Shown here piece after piece: positions 18,771-27,865 of a DNA stretch of 64,000 nt. Position numbers and translations under genes: made by a program. Numbering within the stretch: position 1 is the stretch's first letter; each line of letters begins with the position of its first letter. The DNA lies in NCBI RefSeq assembly GCF_905397275.1, contig NZ_CAJPUY010000015.1:62001-126000 (forward strand), given 5' to 3'. The notes under the pieces are model-generated. The model saw only the letters and a program-made list of their open reading frames with translations, was not told the origin of the DNA and made no database searches. Source of the stretch: Cupriavidus yeoncheonensis. Its GTDB lineage: Bacteria; Pseudomonadota; Gammaproteobacteria; Burkholderiales; Burkholderiaceae.

Positions 18771-20282
18771 ATGACGTTCAGATCCCCAGCCCTGGCGCGT
18801 GCCATGGTCATGGCTGCCATGTTGATTCTCGGTCCGGCGATTGCCGAAGTGGGCCACGCCCAGGCCGCGGCTTCCAACTACAACCTGCCTGACTTCACCG
18901 ACCTGGTGGAAAAAGCCAGCCCGGCCGTAGTCAACATCCGGACCACGGAGCGCGTGCGCACGCGCAGCGGCCAGGGCAGCGAAGACGATGAGATGGCCGA
19001 GTTCTTCCGGCGCTTCTTCGGTGTTCCGATGCCGGGTGCTCCGACTCCGGGTGCCCCGACGCCGCCGCGGCGTGGCCAGCCGCCGCAGGGCCAGCCGCCG
19101 CAGGGCGAGGAGCAGAGCCGCGGCGTTGGTTCAGGCTTCATCATCAGCCAGGACGGCTACGTGATGACCAATGCTCACGTGGTGGCCGATGCGGAAACCA
19201 TCTACGTCACGCTGCCCGACAAGCGCGAGTTCAAGGCCAAGCTGATCGGTGCGGACAAGCGCACGGACGTGGCGCTCCTCAAGATCGAGGCGACGGGGCT
19301 GCCGCGGCTGACGCTCGGTGATTCGGACAAGGTTCGCGCGGGCGAATGGGTACTGGCCATTGGTTCGCCGTTCGGTCTCGACAACAGCGTGACCGCTGGC
19401 ATTGTCTCGGCCAAGGGGCGTGATACCGGTGACTACCTGCCGTTCATCCAGACCGACGTGGCCGTCAATCCCGGCAATTCGGGGGGGCCGCTGATCAACC
19501 TGCGCGGCGAAGTCATCGGCATCAACTCGCAGATCTACAGCCGTAGCGGTGGCTACATGGGCATTTCGTTCGCGATTCCGATCGACGAAGCGATGCGCGT
19601 CACCGACCAGCTGAAGACCTCGGGCCGCGTCACGCGAGGCCGTATTGCCGTGGCGATCGGCGATGTAACCAAGGAGGTGGCAGATTCGCTCGGCCTCGGC
19701 CGCGCACGCGGCGCGCTGGTGGGCAGCGTGGAGCCGGGCGGTCCGGCGGAGAAGGCTGGCATTGAGCCGGGCGACATCATTCTGAAGTTCAACGGCCGCG
19801 ACATTGAAAAGGCGTCCGACCTGCCGCGCATGGTCGGCGATACCAAGCCTGGCACGAAGGTGCCGATGCAGTTGTGGCGCAAGGGTGCCACCCGCGACGT
19901 CTCGATCACCGTGACGGAACTGGAGCCGGAAACCCGCGCGAAGGTCCGCGGCACGCCGTCGGCCAAGGATGAGGCCACTGCGCAGGCGGCCAAGCCCAAC
20001 GCGCTGGGCCTGATCGTTAACGACATTCCGGATGCTCGCCAGAAGGAACTGAAGGTGAAGTCGGGGGTGGAAGTCGAAGTCGCGGATGGCCCGGCCATGC
20101 GTGCCGGCATTCGTCCTGGCGACATCATCCTGCGCCTGGGCGATACCGATGTGACCAGCGCGCGCCAGTTCAACGATCTGGTCAAGGGGCTGGACAAAAA
20201 CCGCATTGCCGCCGTGTTCGTGCGCCGTGGCGACGCGACCCAGGTTCTGACGCTGCGTCCCGGAGCCACTGCCGCCCGCTGA
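18771..20282 (+). CDS. mucD: Do-family periplasmic serine protease (MucD/DegP-like)
   Basis: Periplasmic protease-chaperone that clears misfolded envelope proteins. Signal peptide (about residues 1-28) ends in HAQA. The trypsin-like domain has H136 (TNAHVV), D166 (RTDVALLKI) and S237 (GNSGGP); two PDZ domains follow (about 280-370 and 395-495). A proline/glycine/glutamine-rich insertion sits in the LA loop (about 85-115). The ATG at 18771 has GGAG 6 bases upstream; a TTG two codons earlier is less likely. It completes the sigma-E cluster. Confidence 0.94.
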   Translation: MTFRSPALARAMVMAAMLILGPAIAEVGHAQAAASNYNLPDFTDLVEKASPAVVNIRTTERVRTRSGQGSEDDEMAEFFRRFFGVPMPGAPTPGAPTPPRRGQPPQGQPPQGEEQSRGVGSGFIISQDGYVMTNAHVVADAETIYVTLPDKREFKAKLIGADKRTDVALLKIEATGLPRLTLGDSDKVRAGEWVLAIGSPFGLDNSVTAGIVSAKGRDTGDYLPFIQTDVAVNPGNSGGPLINLRGEVIGINSQIYSRSGGYMGISFAIPIDEAMRVTDQLKTSGRVTRGRIAVAIGDVTKEVADSLGLGRARGALVGSVEPGGPAEKAGIEPGDIILKFNGRDIEKASDLPRMVGDTKPGTKVPMQLWRKGATRDVSITVTELEPETRAKVRGTPSAKDEATAQAAKPNALGLIVNDIPDARQKELKVKSGVEVEVADGPAMRAGIRPGDIILRLGDTDVTSARQFNDLVKGLDKNRIAAVFVRRGDATQVLTLRPGATAAR

Positions 20283-20291
20283 CCATCGGAC

Positions 20292-20588
20292 ATGCTGCAG
20301 CTCACATTGTACGGCCGGGCATATTGCCATCTGTGCACAGACATGCGGGAGGCGCTGGAGCCCCTCCGGCGCGAATTCCCGTTCGTCCTGCATGAGGTGG
20401 ACGTGGATACCGATCCGGACCTGGAGTCCCGTTTTGGCGAGCGCGTGCCCGTGCTGGTCGCAGCAGGACCGGAAGGGGGACCGGAAGGGCCCCGTGAGCT
20501 TTGCCACTACTTCCTCGATGTTGCCTCCGTCCGCGCGTGGCTTGCGGCACAGACATGGGCCGGAACGAGCACATCCGGTCGCGCATAA
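20292..20588 (+). CDS. Glutaredoxin-like protein (DUF836 type)
   Basis: A 98-residue thioredoxin-fold protein starting LTLYGRAYCHLCTDMREAL, with a CxxC redox pair (CHLC) and the cis-proline loop near RVPVLV. It is short and lacks a signal peptide, so it is cytosolic. It follows mucD by 9 bases and is probably co-transcribed; such a gene between mucD and lepA is, as I recall, common in this group. Substrate unknown. Confidence 0.85.
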   Translation: MLQLTLYGRAYCHLCTDMREALEPLRREFPFVLHEVDVDTDPDLESRFGERVPVLVAAGPEGGPEGPRELCHYFLDVASVRAWLAAQTWAGTSTSGRA

Positions 20589-20778
20589 GGGCCTGGCAAT
20601 CGGCCCATTCACGACCCGGAAGTCATTGAAAATCCGGTAAAATTCCAGTTTGGCGCAAAATCCGCGCCCCAAGACCCGCGGCCTTCCGATGCGGGCGTTC
20701 CCGAGGGGGCGCCCGCGGTTGGCCGTTCACGAATCCGCTGCGCCGGGGCGAAGACGCCGGCGCTTGCCTGAAGATTAG

Positions 20779-22572
20779 ATGGACCATATCCGTAATTTCT
20801 CGATCATCGCCCATATCGACCATGGGAAATCCACCCTGGCCGACCGGATCATTCAGCTGTGTGGGGGGCTGTCCGATCGCGAAATGGAGGCCCAGGTCCT
20901 CGACTCGATGGATATCGAGAAGGAGCGCGGCATCACCATCAAGGCGCAGACGGCGGCGCTGACCTACAAGGCGCGTGACGGCAAGGTCTACAACCTGAAC
21001 CTGATCGACACCCCGGGGCACGTCGACTTCAGCTACGAAGTGAGCCGTTCACTGTCAGCCTGCGAAGGTGCGCTGCTGGTGGTCGACGCTTCGCAGGGTG
21101 TCGAGGCGCAGACTGTCGCCAACTGCTACACGGCGATCGAGCTTGGCGTGGAAGTGGTGCCGGTGCTGAACAAGATCGACCTGCCGCAGGCCGACCCGGC
21201 CAACGCCATTCAGGAAATCGAGGACGTCATCGGCATTGACGCGCAGGACGCCACGCCGTGCTCGGCCAAGACCGGCCAGGGCGTGGAAGACGTGATCGAG
21301 GCGCTGATCGCCAAGGTGCCGCCGCCTGAAGGGAATGCCGACGCGCCGCTGCAGGCGCTGATCATCGATTCGTGGTTCGACAACTACGTCGGCGTGGTCA
21401 TGCTGGTGCGCGTGGTGAACGGCACGCTTCGTCCGAAGGACAAGGTGCTGCTGATGGCCACCGGCGCCCAGCATCTCGTGGAGCAGGTCGGCGTGTTCTC
21501 GCCGAAGTCGATCCCGCGTGATTCGCTGTCGGCCGGCGAGGTGGGTTTCGTCATTGCGGGCATCAAGGAACTGAAGGCTGCCAAGGTGGGCGACACCATC
21601 ACCACGGTGCAGCGCAAGGCCGCGTCGCCGCTGCCGGGCTTCAAGGAAGTCAAGCCGCAGGTGTTCGCAGGCCTGTATCCGGTCGAGTCCAACCAGTATG
21701 AGGCGCTGCGCGAATCGCTGGAGAAGTTGCGCCTGAACGATGCATCGCTGATGTTCGAGCCGGAAGTGTCGCAGGCGCTGGGCTTCGGCTTCCGCTGCGG
21801 CTTCCTTGGCCTGCTGCACATGGAAATCGTGCAGGAGCGCCTGGAGCGCGAGTTCGACATGGACCTGATTACCACGGCACCGACCGTGGTGTATCAGGTG
21901 CAGATGCGTGACGGCACCACGGTGACGGTGGAGAACCCGGCCAAGATGCCCGACCCGAGCCGGATCGAGGCCATCCTGGAGCCGATCGTCACGGTCAACC
22001 TGTACATGCCGCAGGAATATGTCGGTTCGGTGATCACGCTGTGCACGCAGAAGCGCGGCTCCCAGATCAATATGAGCTACCACGGCAAGCAGGTGCAGTT
22101 GACCTACGAGATCCCGATGGCGGAAATCGTGATGGACTTCTTCGACCGCCTGAAGTCGGTATCGCGCGGCTATGCCTCGATGGATTACGAGTTCAAGGAA
22201 TATCGCCCGTCCGACGTGGTCAAGGTCGATATCCTGATCAATAGCGACAAGGTCGATGCGCTGTCGGTCATTGTTCACCGTTCCAACTCGCAATACCGCG
22301 GCCGCGAAGTGGCAGCGAAAATGCGCGAAATCATTCCGCGCCAGATGTACGACGTGGCGATCCAGGCGGCGATCGGCTCTAACATCATTGCGCGTGAAAA
22401 CGTCAAGGCGCTGCGCAAGAACGTGCTGGCCAAGTGCTATGGCGGCGATATTTCGCGCAAGAAGAAGCTGCTCGAAAAGCAGAAGGCCGGCAAGAAGCGC
22501 ATGAAGCAGGTCGGCACGGTCGAAATTCCGCAAGAGGCGTTCCTTGCCATCCTGCAGGTCGACGACAAGTAA
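20779..22572 (+). CDS. lepA: Elongation factor 4
   Basis: Ribosome-associated GTPase acting in 30S biogenesis and back-translocation. The N terminus HIRNFSIIAHIDHGKSTLAD holds the P-loop; DTPGHVDF (G3) and NKIDLPQADP (G4) follow. The EF-G-like domains and the LepA-specific C-terminal domain end in KKKLLEKQKAGKKRMK. At 597 residues it is complete. lepB lies 93 bases downstream, the usual pairing. Confidence 0.98.
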   Translation: MDHIRNFSIIAHIDHGKSTLADRIIQLCGGLSDREMEAQVLDSMDIEKERGITIKAQTAALTYKARDGKVYNLNLIDTPGHVDFSYEVSRSLSACEGALLVVDASQGVEAQTVANCYTAIELGVEVVPVLNKIDLPQADPANAIQEIEDVIGIDAQDATPCSAKTGQGVEDVIEALIAKVPPPEGNADAPLQALIIDSWFDNYVGVVMLVRVVNGTLRPKDKVLLMATGAQHLVEQVGVFSPKSIPRDSLSAGEVGFVIAGIKELKAAKVGDTITTVQRKAASPLPGFKEVKPQVFAGLYPVESNQYEALRESLEKLRLNDASLMFEPEVSQALGFGFRCGFLGLLHMEIVQERLEREFDMDLITTAPTVVYQVQMRDGTTVTVENPAKMPDPSRIEAILEPIVTVNLYMPQEYVGSVITLCTQKRGSQINMSYHGKQVQLTYEIPMAEIVMDFFDRLKSVSRGYASMDYEFKEYRPSDVVKVDILINSDKVDALSVIVHRSNSQYRGREVAAKMREIIPRQMYDVAIQAAIGSNIIARENVKALRKNVLAKCYGGDISRKKKLLEKQKAGKKRMKQVGTVEIPQEAFLAILQVDDK

Positions 22573-22665
22573 AACGACTGCACAGGCAGGAGCGGGGCCG
22601 CGGCGCAAATGGCGCGGCGGCAGAAGAAGAAGCTGTAGCAGGACATCCAAGAACCAGAAGCCGTC

Positions 22666-23565
22666 ATGAATTTTGCACTGATCCTTTTTGTGCTGGTGGT
22701 GATCACGGGTATCGCGTGGATCGCGGACAAGCTTGTATTTGAGCGGCAGCGGCGCGCTTCGGCGCGCCTGGCGCTGGCCGAGTTCGATTCGCACCAGCCG
22801 GACCTGCAGGGCCGTTTCGGATCCGGCGACATCGACTCGACACGCAAGCGCCTGGCGGAGGAAAAGCTGCGCCAGCCGTGGTGGCTCGAATATTCGGCCA
22901 GCTTCTTTCCGGTCATCCTGGCGGTGTTCGTGCTGCGCTCCTTCGTGGTGGAGCCGTTCAAGATTCCATCCGGGTCGATGATTCCCACGCTGCTGATCGG
23001 TGACTTCATCCTGGTCAACAAGTACGACTATGGCATTCGCCTGCCGGTGGTGAACAAGAAGGTCATTGAACTTGGCGAGCCGCAGCGCGGCGACGTCATG
23101 GTGTTCCGCTATCCGAAAGACCCGTCGCTCGACTACATCAAGCGCGTGATCGGTGTGCCGGGCGATGAGGTGCAATATTCGAACAAGCATCTGACCGTCA
23201 ACGGTAAGCCGGCCGACTACACCCCGTTGCCCGATTATCTGGATGAGGAGCGCCTGTCCTATTCCAAGCATTTCAGGGAAAAGCTGCCTGGTGGCGTGGA
23301 GCACGGCATCCTGAACGATGCGGATCGGCCGGCATTTGTTGCCGGGGCCGATCCGGATTTCCCGTTCCGGGAAAACTGCACTTACAATCAGCAGGGCGTG
23401 ACCTGCAAGGTGCCTGCAGGTCACTATTTTGTAATGGGTGATAATCGCGACAACAGCCTGGATTCCCGCTATTGGGGATTCGTGCCCGACGAGAATATCG
23501 TCGGCAAGGCCTTCGTGATCTGGATGAATCTCGGTAATTTCGGACGCGTCGGGACGTTCAAATAA
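22666..23565 (+). CDS. lepB: Signal peptidase I
   Basis: Inner-membrane peptidase that removes signal peptides of exported proteins. Two membrane segments (about 1-20 and 80-98) precede the catalytic S104 (PSGSMIPTL) and general base K159 (YIKRVIGVPGDEV); the box E GDNRDNSLDSR is present. At 299 residues it is typical for betaproteobacteria. It starts the lepB-DUF4845-rnc-era-recO-pdxJ-acpS run. Confidence 0.97.
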   Translation: MNFALILFVLVVITGIAWIADKLVFERQRRASARLALAEFDSHQPDLQGRFGSGDIDSTRKRLAEEKLRQPWWLEYSASFFPVILAVFVLRSFVVEPFKIPSGSMIPTLLIGDFILVNKYDYGIRLPVVNKKVIELGEPQRGDVMVFRYPKDPSLDYIKRVIGVPGDEVQYSNKHLTVNGKPADYTPLPDYLDEERLSYSKHFREKLPGGVEHGILNDADRPAFVAGADPDFPFRENCTYNQQGVTCKVPAGHYFVMGDNRDNSLDSRYWGFVPDENIVGKAFVIWMNLGNFGRVGTFK

Positions 23566-23612
23566 CACACCCGCGCGGCGCAGAACACTCAACCGGAAAG
23601 AGGGAAGCGCAA

Positions 23613-24023
23613 ATGGGTCAGATGGGTCAATTGGGTCGCGCCAGGAGTGTGGGCCGCGGGCGGGTTAGTCCGGTCCGACGGCGGGCGGGGGGGTTTTCCC
23701 TCTGGACACTGCTGGTTGTGATCTTTTTCGTGATCGGCGTCGCGTTGCCGGCGCTGAGGGCAATTCCAAGCCTGACAGAGTATTTCTCCGTCAAGCGCGC
23801 CGCGAGCTACGCGAAGCAGAAGGCCACCAACAAGCGTGAGGTGGTCGAGTATTTTGATAAACAGGCAACCATCGACCGGATTGCCGTGGTGCGGGGAGAA
23901 GACCTCCAGATCCGCGAAGATGAGAACGGAACGATCCAGTCGGTCGATTTTGCCTACCGGACCGAGGTCCCCGTCTACGGTCCACTGAGTCTACTGATTA
24001 GCTATTCGGGAACGCAGCACTGA
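23613..24023 (+). CDS. DUF4845 membrane protein
   Basis: A 136-residue single-span protein with a basic N terminus, a hydrophobic segment (about 27-48, GGFSLWTLLVVIFFVIGVAL) resembling a type IV pilin-like start, and a small periplasmic domain ending in PVYGPLSLLISYSG. The DUF4845 family is conserved between lepB and rnc in beta- and gammaproteobacteria, as here: 47 bases after lepB and one base before rnc. Function is unknown; membrane-protein processing is a contextual guess. Confidence 0.85.
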   Translation: MGQMGQLGRARSVGRGRVSPVRRRAGGFSLWTLLVVIFFVIGVALPALRAIPSLTEYFSVKRAASYAKQKATNKREVVEYFDKQATIDRIAVVRGEDLQIREDENGTIQSVDFAYRTEVPVYGPLSLLISYSGTQH

Positions 24024-24024
24024 T

Positions 24025-24795
24025 ATGAACCTCGACGCCTTGCAGCAACGTCTCGGCTACCGATTCAGCAAGCCTGAGTTGCTGCAGCAGGCGCTGACGC
24101 ACCGCAGCCACAGCGCCCAGCACAACGAACGCCTGGAATTCCTGGGGGATTCGGTGCTCAACTGCGCCGTGGCGGACATGCTGTTCGGCATGTTCGGCAA
24201 GCTGGATGAAGGCGACCTGTCCCGCGTGCGCGCCAACCTGGTCAAGCAGCAGGCGTTGTACGAGATCGCCCAGATGCTGCAGCTCTCCGAGGCGCTGCGC
24301 CTGGGCGAGGGCGAGTTGAAGAGCGGCGGTTTCCGGCGTCCTTCGATCCTGGCCGATGCGCTGGAAGCCATCGTCGGCGCCGTGTTCCTCGACTCCGGCT
24401 TCGAGGCGGCGCGCGCGCTGATCCGCAAGCTGTATATCCCCATCCTGGAGCAGGTGGATCCGCGCACGCTTGGCAAGGATGCCAAGACGCTGCTCCAGGA
24501 ATACCTGCAAGGCCACAAGATCGCCTTGCCGCAATATAACGTAATCGCCACTCATGGCGCCGCGCACAGCCAGCAGTTTGAAGTCGAGTGCATGGTGCCT
24601 AAACTGGAAGTCCGGGTGTTCGGCACCGGTGCCTCGCGCCGCGCGGCGGAGCAGGCGGCGGCCAAGCTGGCGCTCGATGAAGTCCAGAAGCTGGTGCCGC
24701 AGCTGCTCAAGCGCAGTCGGGCCGAGCGCACGGGCAAGACTCGCAAGCAGCCGGTGCCACCGGACCCACAGTTGTCTCTCAGGTTGAAGGAATGA
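24025..24795 (+). CDS. rnc: Ribonuclease III
   Basis: Double-strand RNA endonuclease for rRNA and mRNA processing. Signature NERLEFLGDSVLN lies near residue 34 with the acidic metal ligands; DALEAIVGAVFLDSG is the second acidic motif. The double-stranded RNA-binding domain (about 155-225) ends RRAAEQAAAKLALDEV. The tail is basic. It overlaps era by 4 bases. Confidence 0.97.
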   Translation: MNLDALQQRLGYRFSKPELLQQALTHRSHSAQHNERLEFLGDSVLNCAVADMLFGMFGKLDEGDLSRVRANLVKQQALYEIAQMLQLSEALRLGEGELKSGGFRRPSILADALEAIVGAVFLDSGFEAARALIRKLYIPILEQVDPRTLGKDAKTLLQEYLQGHKIALPQYNVIATHGAAHSQQFEVECMVPKLEVRVFGTGASRRAAEQAAAKLALDEVQKLVPQLLKRSRAERTGKTRKQPVPPDPQLSLRLKE

Positions 24796-25730
24796 CCGAA
24801 TCGAACCATCCGCAGCAGCCCGCTGCGGATACCCCAGCCAAGGCGTTCCGCTGCGGCACCGTCGCCATTGTCGGCCGTCCCAATGTTGGCAAGTCCACGC
24901 TGATGAATGCGCTGGTCGGCCAGAAGATCAGCATCACGTCGCGCAAGGCGCAGACCACGCGCCATCGCCTCGTCGGCATCCAGACCACCGACGACGCGCA
25001 GTTTGTTTTCGTCGACACGCCGGGCTTCCAGACCCGTCACGCCAGTGCGCTGAACCGCTCGCTCAACCGCGCGGTCACTTCCACGCTGTCGTCGGTGGAT
25101 CTGGTGTTGTTCGTGGTCGAAGCCGGTTATTACGGCGCCGATGACGAAAAGGTGCTGGCCCTGCTGCCGAAGAACACGCCCGTGCTGCTGGTGACGAACA
25201 AGCTCGACCGTGTCACTGGCGACGACCGCGCCGCGGTGATGATGCCGTTCCTGGAAAAGATGGGGCAGCTCTTTCCGTTCCGCGAAGTGGTGCCGATGTC
25301 AGCCAAGACGCACGACCATATCGCGCGTTTGTTCGAGATCCTCCGGCCCTATCTGCCGGAAGGCGAGCCGATGTACGACGCCGATGCGATGACCGACCGC
25401 AGCGAGCGCTTCCTGGCTTCGGAGATCATCCGCGAGAAGGTGTTCCGCTGGACCGGTGACGAACTGCCGTACACGAGTACCGTCATCATCGACAAGTTCG
25501 AGACGGAAGGGCGCTTGCGCCGCGTGTTTGCCACCATCCTGGTCGAGCGCGACGCGCATAAGGCCATGATCATCGGCAACAAGGGCAGCAAGCTCAAGCA
25601 GATTTCCACCGAGGCGCGCCTCGACATGGAAAAGCTCTTCGACGGCAAGGTCTACCTCGAAATGTGGATCAAGGTGAAGAGCGGCTGGGCCGACAACGAA
25701 GCCGGACTGCGCGCCTACGGCTACGAGTGA
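24792..25730 (+). CDS. era: GTPase Era
   Basis: Ribosome-assembly GTPase binding the 3' end of 16S rRNA. G1 is GRPNVGKSTLMNAL (near residue 32), the switch region KAQTTRHRLVGI, G3 DTPGFQT and G4 TNKLD. The KH domain is at the C terminus (MIIGNKGSKLKQISTEAR). At 312 residues it is normal with a short N-terminal extension. It is coupled to rnc and recO. Confidence 0.97.
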   Translation: MTESNHPQQPAADTPAKAFRCGTVAIVGRPNVGKSTLMNALVGQKISITSRKAQTTRHRLVGIQTTDDAQFVFVDTPGFQTRHASALNRSLNRAVTSTLSSVDLVLFVVEAGYYGADDEKVLALLPKNTPVLLVTNKLDRVTGDDRAAVMMPFLEKMGQLFPFREVVPMSAKTHDHIARLFEILRPYLPEGEPMYDADAMTDRSERFLASEIIREKVFRWTGDELPYTSTVIIDKFETEGRLRRVFATILVERDAHKAMIIGNKGSKLKQISTEARLDMEKLFDGKVYLEMWIKVKSGWADNEAGLRAYGYE

Positions 25731-25735
25731 GCAAA

Positions 25736-26611
25736 ATGCCTGACTTCGCGCGCGGGCCGGCCAAGGTCCGCCGCGCCGATCCGGTCGTGGACGAAGCCGC
25801 CGAGCTGCTGGACAACCGGGCGTTGCCCGGCATGGCCGACGCGGCTGGCCGCGCGATGATGGATCGGGCGATGCGCATCGTTCCGGCGCGCAGCGAATCG
25901 CGCATATCGGAGCAACCGGGCTTCGTGCTGCACGCGTGGCCGTATCGCGAAACCAGCCTGATTCTCGATGTCTTCACCCGCGACCACGGCCGGCTGTCGA
26001 TGGTTGCCAAGGGGGCCAAGCGGCCGCATTCTTCGTTGCGCCCGGTGCTGCAGCACTTTCATCCGATCTCCCTGTCCTGGAGCGGACGTGGCGAGGTCAA
26101 GACGCTGACGCGAGCCGAATGGGTCGGCGGCATGCCGCCGCTGTCCGGCGACGCGCTGTTGTCCGCGTTCTACCTCAATGAACTGGTGATGCGGTTCTGC
26201 CCGCGCGAAGACGGCCATCCGGCGCTGTTCCGCCACTACATGGCCACGCTCACGCGCCTGGCGCATGGGGAGCCCGCGGGGCTGGTGCTGCGCGGTTTCG
26301 AGCGCGTGCTGCTGCAGGAAACGGGCTTCGCCGTGGCCTTCGACCAGTGCCTCAGCACTGGCGAGCGCGTGCAGCCGGGCCTCGATTATGTCTACCAGCC
26401 CGAGCGCGGTGTGCGCAGGGCCCAGCCGAGTGACCCGTCGTCGTGGCCCGTGGTGTCGGGCCAGACCTTGCTGGACATGTCGCAGGATGATTACGGGCGC
26501 GCGCAGACCGCGCTGCAAAGCCGCGCGCTGATGCGCTTCCTTCTGCATTATTATCTGCAGGGTGCGCCGCTCAAGACGCGGCAGATCCTGATCGACCTGC
26601 ACTACCTCTGA
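25736..26611 (+). CDS. recO: DNA repair protein RecO
   Basis: Loads RecA with RecR and anneals single strands. The OB-fold domain begins at about residue 60 (GFVLHAWPYRETSLILDVFT), followed by VAKGAKRPHSSLRPVLQHF and the helical C-terminal domain. The first 55 residues are an extra basic extension. Two starts are plausible: ATG at 25736, used here, or GTG at 25727, which would overlap the era stop as GTGA. Confidence 0.93.
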   Translation: MPDFARGPAKVRRADPVVDEAAELLDNRALPGMADAAGRAMMDRAMRIVPARSESRISEQPGFVLHAWPYRETSLILDVFTRDHGRLSMVAKGAKRPHSSLRPVLQHFHPISLSWSGRGEVKTLTRAEWVGGMPPLSGDALLSAFYLNELVMRFCPREDGHPALFRHYMATLTRLAHGEPAGLVLRGFERVLLQETGFAVAFDQCLSTGERVQPGLDYVYQPERGVRRAQPSDPSSWPVVSGQTLLDMSQDDYGRAQTALQSRALMRFLLHYYLQGAPLKTRQILIDLHYL

Positions 26612-26648
26612 CCCGCCGGGCTACCGGCCCACTGCTGATTCCGCAAGC

Positions 26649-27431
26649 ATGATCTTCCACGCAAATCCGGGCGTCATCGACCTTGGCGTCAACATCGACC
26701 ACGTTGCCACGCTGCGCAATGCGCGCGGCACGGTGTATCCCGACCCGATCCAGGCGGCGCTGCAGGCCGAGGAGGCCGGCGCGGACCTGATCACGCTGCA
26801 CCTGCGCGAAGATCGCCGCCATATCCGCGACGCCGATGTGCGCGCGCTGCGCCCCCAACTGACCACGCGCATGAACCTCGAATGCGCGATCACGCAGGAG
26901 ATGCTCGACATCGCTTGCGAGATCCGTCCGCAGGATGTGTGCCTCGTGCCCGAACGGCGCGAGGAGGTGACCACCGAAGGCGGTCTTGATGTGGCGGGGC
27001 GTTTTGAACAGGTCAGTGCGGCATGCCGGCAGCTCGCCGCGGCGGGTATCCGCGTGTCGCTGTTCATCGACGCCGATGCCGGCCAGATCGCTGCGGCCGC
27101 AGCCTGCGGTGCACCCGTGATCGAACTCCATACCGGCCGCTATGCCGACGCGCATACGCCCGACGAGCTGGCCATCGAATTCCGCCGCATTGCCGATGGC
27201 GTCGATGCCGGCATCCGCCATGGCCTGGTGGTCAATGCGGGCCACGGCCTGCACTACACCAACGTACAGCCCATTGCCGCGTTGCCGGGTATCAAGGAGC
27301 TGAACATCGGCCACGCGATCGTTGCGCATGCCGTGTTCGCCGGCTGGCAGAACGCCGTGCGCGAGATGAAGGCCATCATGGTCGCCGCGCGCCTGGGCAC
27401 CCGCTATCCCGCTGCGGGCAGCCCGGCGTGA
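26649..27431 (+). CDS. pdxJ: Pyridoxine 5'-phosphate synthase
   Basis: Makes pyridoxine 5'-phosphate from 3-amino-1-hydroxyacetone phosphate and deoxyxylulose phosphate. It begins with DLGVNIDHVATLRNARGT, and includes ADLITLHLREDRRHI, ELHTGRYAD and NAGHGLHYTN phosphate-binding loops. At 260 residues it is complete. Its stop overlaps the acpS GTG start, the usual pdxJ-acpS coupling. Confidence 0.97.
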   Translation: MIFHANPGVIDLGVNIDHVATLRNARGTVYPDPIQAALQAEEAGADLITLHLREDRRHIRDADVRALRPQLTTRMNLECAITQEMLDIACEIRPQDVCLVPERREEVTTEGGLDVAGRFEQVSAACRQLAAAGIRVSLFIDADAGQIAAAAACGAPVIELHTGRYADAHTPDELAIEFRRIADGVDAGIRHGLVVNAGHGLHYTNVQPIAALPGIKELNIGHAIVAHAVFAGWQNAVREMKAIMVAARLGTRYPAAGSPA

Positions 27432-27850
27432 TCTACGGCGTCGGCACCGACATCATCGAGATCGCGCGCGTCCAGGGCGTGATGGAGCGCACGCGCGGCC
27501 GTTTCGCCGAGAAGGTGCTGGGGCCGGACGAACTGGTCAAGTACCACGCGCGCAAGGCGCGCTCGGAGCGGCGCGGCCTGGCCTTCCTGGCAACGCGCTT
27601 TGCCGCCAAGGAAGCCTTCTCCAAGGCGATCGGGCTCGGCATGCGCTGGCCGATGACCTGGCGCGCGATGGAACTGATGAACCTGCCGTCGGGCGAGCCG
27701 ACACCGGTATGTCATGGCGAGCTCGCCCAATGGATCCGGGAACGCGGCCTGACGATACGTGTCAGTGTCAGTGATGAACATGACTACGCGGTTGCCTTCG
27801 CAATCGCCGAGCGGGGCGGCCAAGCGGCCACCCCGGAAAATCCAGCCTAG
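27428..27850 (+). CDS. acpS: Holo-ACP synthase
   Basis: Transfers phosphopantetheine from CoA to S37 of AcpP. The 140-residue protein starts at GTG inside the pdxJ stop (4-base overlap) with MIYGVGTDIIEIARV (metal ligand D8), and has LATRFAAKEAFSKAIG with the second acidic ligand. The end VSVSDEHDYAVAFAI is typical, followed by a short extra tail. Confidence 0.96.
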   Translation: MIYGVGTDIIEIARVQGVMERTRGRFAEKVLGPDELVKYHARKARSERRGLAFLATRFAAKEAFSKAIGLGMRWPMTWRAMELMNLPSGEPTPVCHGELAQWIRERGLTIRVSVSDEHDYAVAFAIAERGGQAATPENPA

Positions 27851-27865
27851 CCTCGAACCATATCC

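Noticed and set aside
21055..23592. 845-codon minus-strand open frame opposite lepA and lepB
   Set aside because: Spans two conserved genes on the other strand; its composition is typical of antisense frames in GC-rich DNA.
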